Part shown: positions 1-5,992 of the stretch, one piece after another
Numbering within the stretch: position 1 is the stretch's first letter
Layout: each line of letters opens with the position of its first letter
Assembly (NCBI GenBank): GCA_040755035.1
Contig: JBFMBU010000265.1
Span: forward strand, 1-10,052
Direction of reading: 5' to 3'
DNA: 10,052 nucleotides
DNA from: RBG-13-43-22 sp040755035
GTDB taxonomy: Bacteria > Desulfobacterota > RBG-13-43-22
Translations under genes and position numbers: made by a program
The notes under the pieces: model-generated
The model's database searches: none
What the model was told of the DNA's origin: nothing
The model's input: only the letters and a program-made list of their open reading frames with translations

Positions 1-822
1 AACCTGGTGGAAAAAATACAGGCCCTGGTCCTCAGCGGAGGATCGGTCTATGGGCTTTCGGTTTGTGACGGGGTAGTCAAATGGCTTAGTGATAAGGGTT
101 GCGGATTTCCTCTAAGCGACGGACAGGTGGCCCCCATCGTGCCGGCCGCAGCATTATTTGATTTAGGCAGGGGAAAGGACTTTATTCCACCCATACAGGC
201 ATCCTGGGGAAGGTTGGCCTGTGAATCAGCCGGCAACGGCCCTATTCCTATTGGATCCGTAGGGGCCGGGACCGGTGCCCTGTCCGGGGGCATCAAAGGG
301 GGACTGGGCACCGCCAGTGAAATGCTCGATTGCGGAATCACTGTTGCAGCCCTGGTGGCTGTAAATTCCCTGGGTACGGTTATCGATCCCCAGACCGGTC
401 TCCCCTGGGAATGGCGTTTGGAAAAAAACGGAGAATTCGGCGAACCGGACAAAATGGCGGTTCATCTGCCCGATCCACCCCAACCGCTTCCGGCCGGGAA
501 TACGACCATCGGAGTGATCGCCACCGATGCTCTTTTGACCAAGGCCCAGGCCCAAAAAATCGCCCAGATGGCCCATGACGGCCTGGCCCGGGCCATACGC
601 CCGGCTCACACCATGTTCGACGGAGATACCCTTTTCTGTATGGCTACAGGGGCAATCGATCTTCCCCGGCAATCCGGCTTTTTCGCCGCGCCCCAGGCCC
701 AAGCCCTGAATGATATCGGCCAAGCCGCTGCCGATTGTATGACCCGGGCCATAATTCGGGGAGTATTGGAAGCCACCAGCCTGGGTGGGATGACGGCCTT
801 TCGGGATCTGCAGAGAAAATAG
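1..822 (+). CDS. P1-family (DmpA/NylC-like) self-cleaving N-terminal nucleophile hydrolase, 5' truncated
   Basis: This is the C-terminal 273 residues of a peptidase family S58 (P1/DmpA) protein. The family comprises aminopeptidases and amide hydrolases that cut themselves into two chains and expose a Ser/Thr nucleophile. Counting from the GTG at 7, the sequence shows VLSGGSVYGL (8-17), the glycine-rich segment GSVGAGTGALSGG (83-95), VAALVAVNSLG (114-124) and GNTTIGVIATDA (164-175). By analogy with NylC, cleavage would fall between Asn165 and Thr166 (codons 499-504), making Thr166 the likely nucleophile. The GTG at 7 is probably not the start: the frame is open to base 1, and the preceding Asn-Leu fits the family's NLVEKIHA-type stretch. 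Full-length relatives are about 320-340 residues, so some 50-60 residues lie outside the window. The gene converges on the next one with only 26 bp between stop codons. The substrate cannot be read from the sequence. Confidence 0.9.
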   Translation, partial: NLVEKIQALVLSGGSVYGLSVCDGVVKWLSDKGCGFPLSDGQVAPIVPAAALFDLGRGKDFIPPIQASWGRLACESAGNGPIPIGSVGAGTGALSGGIKGGLGTASEMLDCGITVAALVAVNSLGTVIDPQTGLPWEWRLEKNGEFGEPDKMAVHLPDPPQPLPAGNTTIGVIATDALLTKAQAQKIAQMAHDGLARAIRPAHTMFDGDTLFCMATGAIDLPRQSGFFAAPQAQALNDIGQAAADCMTRAIIRGVLEATSLGGMTAFRDLQRK

Positions 823-848
823 CAGGTTAAAAAAAGACATCCAAAAAT

Positions 849-2468
849 CTAATCAAACCCCGGGGCCCGGCTCGGGGACAGGGGTTTTGTGTCGGATGGA
901 AGGACCCCTTGACTGGCTTGTTTTAAAGAAAGATCCAACCCCAGTTTTTTAGCCGCCTCGATATAGGACCCCTTGGCTAACCGGATGGCCCCATTAGGGG
1001 AAATGATGATGGCCTTTTCCGGTTTCACCGGGCAAAAGTGTTCGCAATACCCACACCCGCTGCACCGTTCTTCGTGCACCTCCGGGACCGGAACAGGATT
1101 TCCCTCCTGGAACCGGAATTCCACCGCTTTATAAGGACAGACCTCATCGCAGACCATACATCCCTTCTTCTGTTCCCAGGCCAGACATTTTTCTTTATAA
1201 ATAACAGCGGTCCCGGTCTTGACCCACAGCCGTTCCTCGGCCGACAGGAAAGCAATGGCCCCAGTGGGACATACCAGTGCGCATTGATGGCAATGGGGAT
1301 CGCAGTAGCCGATGCGGGGGGTCAGTTTGGGGCTGAAAAGGCCCATCACCCCGGATTCGAACCAGACCGGTTGCAGGGTATTGGTCGGACAGGCGGCCAG
1401 ACATTCCCCGCAGCGCACACAGCGGGCCAGAAATTCCGCTTCCGGCAGGGCCGCAGGAGGGCGGAGCATCGGGTCGTGATCAATTTTTCCGACCTTCCCT
1501 GTGGCTTTTGGACCATCCAATCCGGTCAGCCCCGATACGGCAGTTAACGCCCCCGCCGCACCGGCCAGCAGGAACTGCCGACGCTCGGGGTATAGATTCT
1601 GAGCCTTTGGTTCCTTTTCTACCCGAGTTCCCGGGAAGCTTATGGCCTTTTCCGGACAAATTTTTTCGCAGGTTGAACAAACAATGCATTCCGGGAAACG
1701 GATTGTTTTAATGCTCTCGCTTTCAATGGCCGACATGGGACAAGCACGAACACATTTGCCGCAATCGGTACAACTCCCGGCAACCTTTCTCCGGATCAGG
1801 GGCCGGCGGGAAAAAAGGGCCAGCATAGCCCCGGCCGGACAAAGGATCCGGCACCAGAAACGTGGGAAAAACCCTTCCAAAATAAAAAGGGCGAAAAAAA
1901 AACTCAGAATGAAAAGCTGAGTGGAAAAAACCGGAACGGCTATCCGGCTGTAGACCAATCCGGTCCAACCTATTTTCTCGGCCAGGGGTCGTATAACGGT
2001 CAACCCGCTTTCGCCTGCCAGGGATAACAAGGGATAAATAAAGATACCGTAAAAGCGTGTAATCAAAGATAAGGGAGAAGCGATAAAGACCCAGGAGACG
2101 CCGAGAAAGGATCCTCCCAGCAAAAAACCCAAAAGGAGGTATTTTATCCTACTCAAATAAGTAGGCAGCCCTTTTCTCTTTTTACCCCAGAGCCTTACTT
2201 TCCCGATAAGCTCCAGGGTGGTGCCCATAGGACAGAAATGGCTGCAAAAAACCCGGCCCAGGATCAATGCGGCAGCCAGCACGATCAGGGACGGAATAAA
2301 GGCCAGAAGGAAAACCCTGGCACTTAAAACGGTGAAAAGCACCAGGGCCGGATCCATCCTCAAATAAAGATCCACCGGAAAAGCCGTGGATCCGATACTG
2401 ATGGCCGCTCCCAGTAAAAAAAGAAATAAAAAAAGATTGATTAACTGAACCGTCAGTCGGAACGACAT
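849..2468 (-). CDS. NapH-NapG-like fusion: membrane polyferredoxin with six predicted [4Fe-4S] sites and an internal Tat-like motif
   Basis: This 539-residue protein is a predicted membrane-bound electron carrier. Residues 1-285 resemble NapH/MauN: hydrophobic segments near 8-28, 42-71, 108-134 and 180-200, cysteine motifs CSHFCP (75-80) and CRILCP (206-211), then two ferredoxin motifs (C233/236/239/243 and C261/264/267/271). Residues 292-539 resemble NapG/MauM. They begin with a twin-arginine-like segment (ERRQFLLAGAAG, 295-306) followed by four cysteine clusters: C350/353/356/360, C389/393/396/400, C428/437/440/444 and C469/472/475/479. NapH and NapG are normally separate proteins that pass quinol electrons towards periplasmic reductases, so here they look fused head to tail. 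The ATG at 2468-2466 overlaps the stop of the upstream DUF362 gene by one base (TAATG), which implies translational coupling. No nitrate reductase subunit is in the window, so no nap symbol is given. The electron acceptor is unknown. Confidence 0.88.
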   Translation of the reverse strand: MSFRLTVQLINLFLFLFLLGAAISIGSTAFPVDLYLRMDPALVLFTVLSARVFLLAFIPSLIVLAAALILGRVFCSHFCPMGTTLELIGKVRLWGKKRKGLPTYLSRIKYLLLGFLLGGSFLGVSWVFIASPLSLITRFYGIFIYPLLSLAGESGLTVIRPLAEKIGWTGLVYSRIAVPVFSTQLFILSFFFALFILEGFFPRFWCRILCPAGAMLALFSRRPLIRRKVAGSCTDCGKCVRACPMSAIESESIKTIRFPECIVCSTCEKICPEKAISFPGTRVEKEPKAQNLYPERRQFLLAGAAGALTAVSGLTGLDGPKATGKVGKIDHDPMLRPPAALPEAEFLARCVRCGECLAACPTNTLQPVWFESGVMGLFSPKLTPRIGYCDPHCHQCALVCPTGAIAFLSAEERLWVKTGTAVIYKEKCLAWEQKKGCMVCDEVCPYKAVEFRFQEGNPVPVPEVHEERCSGCGYCEHFCPVKPEKAIIISPNGAIRLAKGSYIEAAKKLGLDLSLKQASQGVLPSDTKPLSPSRAPGFD

Positions 2469-3397
2469 TACACCGTAATCTTTTTTATTTTAAGATTCTC
2501 GATATCCATTCTTCCCAGTCCTCGTTCATGGGCCTGTCGGATATGGGCCACCTGTGGGGGCTTGAATTTCTGATCGTACCATTCAAAATTGGAGACGGTA
2601 AAGGCGTCGGCGGCAACCATATCCCGGGAAGCGATGACCATATTACCCTTCAAAACCTTTCCCGGACCGCCGGGTCCACCGCTGGTAAGAACCCGGGTGG
2701 CATCGATTACAGTCAGGTTGGCCTTGAGCACGGTGCAGAGATCGACGACGCAGGTATGGATATCCCGAAAATGGAAGGTGCCTCGATCGTGAACCAGCCC
2801 CATCATGCCCTTCATCGACAGGCTGACGCCGGTGGAAGAATGGGATTTGGCCACCGGTACGGCGATCAGGACATCGCTGTTCAAAACCGCCTTCATAATA
2901 TCCGTGGAGGCCAGCTTTTTCCCCTTGGGGATTTTTACCTCGCTGAACAGGTCAGGGTCGGAAACAGCCTGGACGCAATTTTTTATAACAGCGTTTCCGG
3001 CGGCCCGAATGCCGGAATTTTCCAGACAGCTTTCGGCCCGGTGCAGGGTATGATCCAGGACCAGGACACTGGAAGCCCCGGCCTCCTTGCAGAGGATAAC
3101 CAGTTCCCGCACCACCTCCGGATGGGTATTGGAAGCCCGCTCCGGCGGTGTGGAGAAACTCATATTCGGTTTAATGACTACTTTTTGGCCCGGCTTGACG
3201 AATTGCCGGATGCCGCCCAGCAAATCCACGGTCGCCCGTGTGGCCGGACCGGGTCCCCCCTCCACTACGGCCAGGTCAGGTACCGCTTGGGCGGAAAGGT
3301 CTTTGGGCAGTATTAATCCGGGCGCCAGGGCCGCCCCCACCGCCCCAGCCAATTGGTATTTTAAAAAGTCACGTCGGCTTAACGTATTCTTACCCAT
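2468..3397 (-). CDS. Tat-exported DUF362 family protein
   Basis: This 309-residue protein belongs to the DUF362 family, which has no settled biochemical function and is often associated with iron-sulfur proteins. The N-terminus is a textbook twin-arginine signal: SRRDFLK at residues 7-13, a hydrophobic stretch at about 15-30, and a plausible cleavage site after AQA (36-38). Export of the folded protein to the periplasm is therefore likely. Family-type motifs include VVIKPNMS (73-80), PVAKSHSSTGVSLSMKGMMG (181-200) and a C-terminal part with DATRVL (232-237). No ferredoxin CxxCxxC cluster is present; cysteines are at 103, 124, 141, 216 and 221. AAGGAG on the minus strand (3410-3405) sits 7 nt before the ATG and supports this start. 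It is the first gene of a pair with the downstream polyferredoxin, so the two probably share an electron-transfer or cofactor-handling role. That role is inferred only from pairing and export. Confidence 0.88.
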   Translation of the reverse strand: MGKNTLSRRDFLKYQLAGAVGAALAPGLILPKDLSAQAVPDLAVVEGGPGPATRATVDLLGGIRQFVKPGQKVVIKPNMSFSTPPERASNTHPEVVRELVILCKEAGASSVLVLDHTLHRAESCLENSGIRAAGNAVIKNCVQAVSDPDLFSEVKIPKGKKLASTDIMKAVLNSDVLIAVPVAKSHSSTGVSLSMKGMMGLVHDRGTFHFRDIHTCVVDLCTVLKANLTVIDATRVLTSGGPGGPGKVLKGNMVIASRDMVAADAFTVSNFEWYDQKFKPPQVAHIRQAHERGLGRMDIENLKIKKITV

Positions 3398-3404
3398 TCG
3401 GATT

Positions 3405-3410
3405 CTCCTT
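3405..3410 (-). promoter_or_regulatory. Ribosome binding site of the DUF362 gene
   Basis: AAGGAG on the minus strand lies 7 nt upstream of the ATG at 3397-3395. It is a strong Shine-Dalgarno match and fixes the start used for the Tat signal peptide. Confidence 0.75.
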
Positions 3411-3445
3411 GGCCGGTCATTTTATTTATCAGTATCCTTTTAATT

Positions 3446-3474
3446 ACTATAAAATAATACATCCTTTCTTCCAA
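3446..3474 (-). promoter_or_regulatory. Candidate sigma70 promoter for the DUF362/polyferredoxin operon
   Basis: On the minus strand, TTGGAA (3474-3469; 4/6 to the -35 consensus) is followed after 17 nt by TATAGT (3451-3446; 5/6 to the -10). It lies about 50 bp upstream of the DUF362 ATG in AT-rich DNA. The -35 match is weak, and other AT-rich hexamers nearby could serve instead. Confidence 0.35.
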
Positions 3475-3493
3475 AACAAGCACCTGTTTTATC

Positions 3494-3598
3494 CCACGGT
3501 AAATTTGTTCTTTTCGAAACAGGCCGAAAATTGTGGGATTTCCATTTTTAGCACTACCGTGAAATCAGGTGGTTGCCTAAAGAACAAATTTACCCTGG
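3494..3598. mobile_element. MITE-like non-coding element, 105 bp, with 20-bp terminal inverted repeats and 7-bp flanking direct repeats
   Basis: The left end CCACGGTAAATTTGTTCTTT (3494-3513) and right end AAAGAACAAATTTACCCTGG (3579-3598) are inverted copies matching at 19 of 20 positions; the inner 16 are perfect. Directly outside both ends lies the same heptamer TTTTATC (3487-3493 and 3599-3605), as expected for a target-site duplication. An 8-bp reading, TTTTATCC, is possible if the ends are shifted by one. The 65-bp interior has no coding capacity. It carries GTGGGAT (3533-3539), complementary to ATCCCAC at 3491-3497, and TACCGTG (3555-3561), complementary to CACGGTA inside the left end, so an RNA copy could fold in more than one way. 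Short length, inverted ends, flanking duplication and lack of a transposase fit a miniature inverted-repeat transposable element. The parent transposon family is not identified. Confidence 0.62.
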
Positions 3599-3614
3599 TT
3601 TTATCCGTTTATAC

Positions 3615-3643
3615 TTGACCCCAACAGGTGCAACCCGTATATT
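3615..3643 (+). promoter_or_regulatory. Candidate sigma70 promoter for the MATE gene
   Basis: TTGACC (3615-3620; 5/6) and TATATT (3638-3643; 5/6) are separated by 17 nt. Transcription would start near 3650, leaving a leader of roughly 64 nt before the MATE ATG. The promoter begins 10 bp after the right flanking repeat of the MITE-like element. The spacer between the boxes contains AACAGGTGC (3623-3631), an inverted copy of GCACCTGTT at 3480-3488. Confidence 0.5.
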
Positions 3644-3713
3644 GATAGGTCATTGAAACCACCGGAAATTATCATCTTACTGGAATCTACAACCGGCTTT
3701 AAATACTATCGGA

Positions 3714-5114
3714 ATGTGGTCTTCTACAAATTCCAAATCAAATAAGGCCTCCCCTGCTCCACCCTCCTTTGACCGAGATTGGACCGAAGGCAGCATTATC
3801 GGCAACCTTTGGGATTTATCCTGGCCCATGACCGTCAGCGCCCTGGTAGAACAACTGGGACCGACGATTGACATGATCTGGATGGGGCGCCTGGGTTCTT
3901 CGGCCATGGCCAGCGTCGGGGTGGCCGGATTGGCGGTTATGGTCCTGGTCTCGGCCCGTCAGGGACTGAATACCGGCATCCGGGCCATGCTGGCCCGCTT
4001 TGTCGGGGCCAAGGATTTCGAAGGCGCCAACCAGGTTACCCAGCAAGCCCTGATTATCAGCGCTGTTTTTGCCGTTGTTATGGCCTTGATCGGTATTTTT
4101 TTCTCGGAGGCCATATTAAGGATGTTGGGATTGAGCCCTCAAGTAGTGAAACGAGGGGCTTCTTATATGCGTATCCAGTTGATCGGCTCCTTTTTCATGT
4201 CCTTTGCCATGATGGCCCGGGGGATCATGCAGGCCTCCGGTGATGCCCTGACCCCTATGAAACTTTCCCTGGCCACCCGGGCTTTGCATCTGATCCTATC
4301 CCCTTTCCTCATCTTCGGCTGGTGGATATTTCCCCGTTTGGAGGTCAACGGGGCGGCCATTACCAACCTCATTGCCGAAGGGGCTTTGGGGGCTGCCGCA
4401 GGACTCTGGATTCTCTTCAGCGGCCGAAGCCGATTGAAACCGACCCTGAAGGGGTTCCGCTTGGAAGGGCGGTTGCTCTGGCGCATGATCCGGGTTGGGC
4501 TTCCCTCTTCCTTGACCGGTATGGAAAGGGGATTCGCCCATCTTTTTATCGTCTGGTTTATCGCCCCCTTCGGCACCGTGGCCCTGGCCGCTCATTCCCT
4601 GATGCAACGCATTGATATCGCCATCCACATGCCGGCCCTGGGTCTGGGCCAGGCCGCCGGGGTCCTGGCCGGTCAGAATCTGGGGGCTGAACAGCCCCAG
4701 CGCGCCGAGCGGACCGGCTGGGTCGCTGCCGGTTCTTTCAGTCTGGTGATGATTGTCGTGGCTGTGTTTATCTGGTTTTTCGGGGAAAATCTGATCCGGG
4801 TCTTCAACTCCGAACCTGAGCTGGTCCAGGTGGCCGGTATTTTTTTAAAAATTCAAATCGTCGATTATCTGGTCTTTGGCGTGGTGGTGGTCTTGATGTA
4901 TTGTCTGAACGGCGCAGGGGATACCATGGTTCCGTTGCTGACTACCTTCGGAACTATCTGGCTGGTTCAGATTCCCTTGGCCCACTTCCTGCCCCAATGG
5001 ACCGGATGGGGGGTTTACGGTGTGCGCTGGGCCATGGTGACGGCCATTGTTCTGCGCGCGGTCATATACTCCATCTATTTCAAAGGGGGTTGGTGGAAAA
5101 ACAGGAGGGTGTAG
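3714..5114 (+). CDS. MATE family efflux transporter
   Basis: This 466-residue integral inner-membrane protein has the usual length of the multidrug and toxic compound extrusion family (NorM/DinF type), which exports cationic drugs and metabolites using Na+ or H+ gradients. The family signature starts at GSIIGNLWDLSWPMTVSALV (26-45) and continues with the paired motifs QASGDALTP (173-181) and LNGAGDTMVP (398-407). These are equivalent positions in the two six-helix halves. GVLAGQNLGA (316-325) is another typical conserved stretch. About 12 hydrophobic segments are visible. The ATG at 3714 leaves about 25 hydrophilic residues before the domain, which is reasonable, but no clear Shine-Dalgarno precedes it. 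The frame is open further upstream, so the start is less certain than the product. The gene appears to be transcribed alone, diverging from the DUF362 operon and converging on the acyltransferase. The substrate is unknown. Confidence 0.93.
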   Translation: MWSSTNSKSNKASPAPPSFDRDWTEGSIIGNLWDLSWPMTVSALVEQLGPTIDMIWMGRLGSSAMASVGVAGLAVMVLVSARQGLNTGIRAMLARFVGAKDFEGANQVTQQALIISAVFAVVMALIGIFFSEAILRMLGLSPQVVKRGASYMRIQLIGSFFMSFAMMARGIMQASGDALTPMKLSLATRALHLILSPFLIFGWWIFPRLEVNGAAITNLIAEGALGAAAGLWILFSGRSRLKPTLKGFRLEGRLLWRMIRVGLPSSLTGMERGFAHLFIVWFIAPFGTVALAAHSLMQRIDIAIHMPALGLGQAAGVLAGQNLGAEQPQRAERTGWVAAGSFSLVMIVVAVFIWFFGENLIRVFNSEPELVQVAGIFLKIQIVDYLVFGVVVVLMYCLNGAGDTMVPLLTTFGTIWLVQIPLAHFLPQWTGWGVYGVRWAMVTAIVLRAVIYSIYFKGGWWKNRRV

Positions 5115-5123
5115 TTCAAGGGC

Positions 5124-5211
5124 AGAATCCAGTAGTCAGAATCCAGAATCCAGAAATGAGAGGAATTCTTTTTTTACTTGGGTTTCTCCTGAATTCTGAC
5201 TCCTGAATTCT
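5124..5211. repeat. Imperfect long hairpin built from CAGAATCCAG-type units between convergent genes; possible bidirectional terminator
   Basis: The left arm (5124-5146) and the inverted right arm (5189-5211) match at 20 of 23 positions. Each side is itself repetitive. The left has CAGAATCCAG at 5123-5132 and 5137-5146 plus AGAATCCAG at 5145-5153. The right has CTGAATTCTG at 5189-5198 and 5203-5212 plus TATTCTGG at 5213-5220. A T-run (5169-5175) lies in the loop, so this is not a classical stem-then-U-tract terminator. The stem lies between the MATE stop (5114) and the acyltransferase stop (5225), where it could stop or protect transcripts from both sides. Its modular build resembles an interspersed intergenic repeat. 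Confidence 0.6.
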
Positions 5212-5224
5212 GTATTCTGGGTTA

Positions 5225-5992
5225 TCATCGAATCTCTCCCCTGACCTCCCCCTCCACCTTGTTGGCCCAGGGATAGATTTCCGTCCCTTTGGCCGCTTCT
5301 CTGATGAGCGGATCATCAGAATAGTGGCCGCGGAATTCAGGAGGCAACAATTCGGAAATAGCCTCCATAATCCGATGACCGATGGCTTCCAGTTGAACCC
5401 TTCGTTCCCGACCTTTCCCGGAAACCGAAAAGGGACCGAACGGCTTGCCGATGGTGATCATCACCTTGGCCCGGTGTCCGGTTTTCAAGGTCGGAAAAAC
5501 CTGAGTGAACCCACTCAAAGCAACCGGCAAAAGAGGAACCTGGGTCTGGACCGCCAAAAAAGCCGTTCCCGGTCTGGCCGGACGCAAGACCTCGGCCCAA
5601 TTGCCCCCCTCCGGAAAAGTTGCCACCACACCGCCTTGTTTCAACACCGAAGCCGCCCCCTTCAGCGCTTCTGTTGATCCGGTGCCGCGGTAAACCCGTA
5701 GATAATCCCAGAGCCAAGGGACGATCAGAGATATTTTGGGGGCGTGAGGAGGTTGCGCTCCCCCGATAAATTCCAAGGGCCAGGGGGTGAGGCGCACCAG
5801 GGCTGGAGGATCAATAAAACTGAAATGGTTGGCCACGATCAATAACGGCCCCTGAGGAGGCAAATTTTCCAACCCGGTAATCTTCAGATTCGAAAGAAGG
5901 GCGAAAACCGGTCGGGACAAATGGTGCAATAAAAAGCGGATGACTCGACGCCGGGGATAGGGAATGAAAAATTTCCGTTGCCGATCATTCAT
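5225..5992 (-). CDS. PlsC-type lysophospholipid/1-acylglycerol-3-phosphate acyltransferase family protein
   Basis: The LPLAT/PlsC family transfers acyl groups to lysophospholipids or related acceptors at the inner membrane. Numbering from the ATG at 5992-5990 (255 residues), the catalytic HX4D motif is H56-FSFI-D61 within VANHFSFIDPP. The acceptor-site motif FPEGG is at 126-130, with glycine replacing the common T of FPEGT. A further block, VPLLPVALSG, is at 152-161. A hydrophobic stretch near 18-33 may associate with the membrane. An in-frame ATG at 6043 would add 17 Arg/Pro-rich residues and overlap the permease gene by 59 nt. The inner ATG is preferred because it gives an 8-nt overlap (ATGAATGA) with the permease stop and starts nearer the conserved region. 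Neither start has a good Shine-Dalgarno, so translational coupling is likely. The exact acyl acceptor is unresolved. Confidence 0.87.
   Translation of the reverse strand: MNDRQRKFFIPYPRRRVIRFLLHHLSRPVFALLSNLKITGLENLPPQGPLLIVANHFSFIDPPALVRLTPWPLEFIGGAQPPHAPKISLIVPWLWDYLRVYRGTGSTEALKGAASVLKQGGVVATFPEGGNWAEVLRPARPGTAFLAVQTQVPLLPVALSGFTQVFPTLKTGHRAKVMITIGKPFGPFSVSGKGRERRVQLEAIGHRIMEAISELLPPEFRGHYSDDPLIREAAKGTEIYPWANKVEGEVRGEIR

Noticed and set aside
226..840. Long open frame on the minus strand opposite the P1 hydrolase
   Set aside because: It is antisense to a gene with clear family motifs, is rich in Gly/His with no recognisable domain, and follows the codon bias of the real gene on the other strand.
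823..848. Rho-independent terminator between the P1 hydrolase and polyferredoxin genes
   Set aside because: The 26-bp gap has A-runs but no convincing GC-rich stem.
849..2468. Assignment as napH or napG of a periplasmic nitrate reductase operon
   Set aside because: No napA, napB, napD or related genes are nearby, and the protein is fused and paired with DUF362. Only the family resemblance is supported.
2528..3316. 262-residue open frame on the plus strand opposite the DUF362 gene
   Set aside because: It is a shadow of the DUF362 coding sequence. The translation shows no domain, and the DUF362 protein has a Tat signal, family motifs and a ribosome binding site.
3398..3713. tRNA, small RNA or known riboswitch in the divergent spacer
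   Set aside because: No cloverleaf or recognisable riboswitch core was found. The structure is better explained by the inverted-repeat element.
5123..5220. Short CRISPR-like array
   Set aside because: The units are only about 10 bp, partly overlapping, inverted halfway and without regular spacers, and there are no cas genes.
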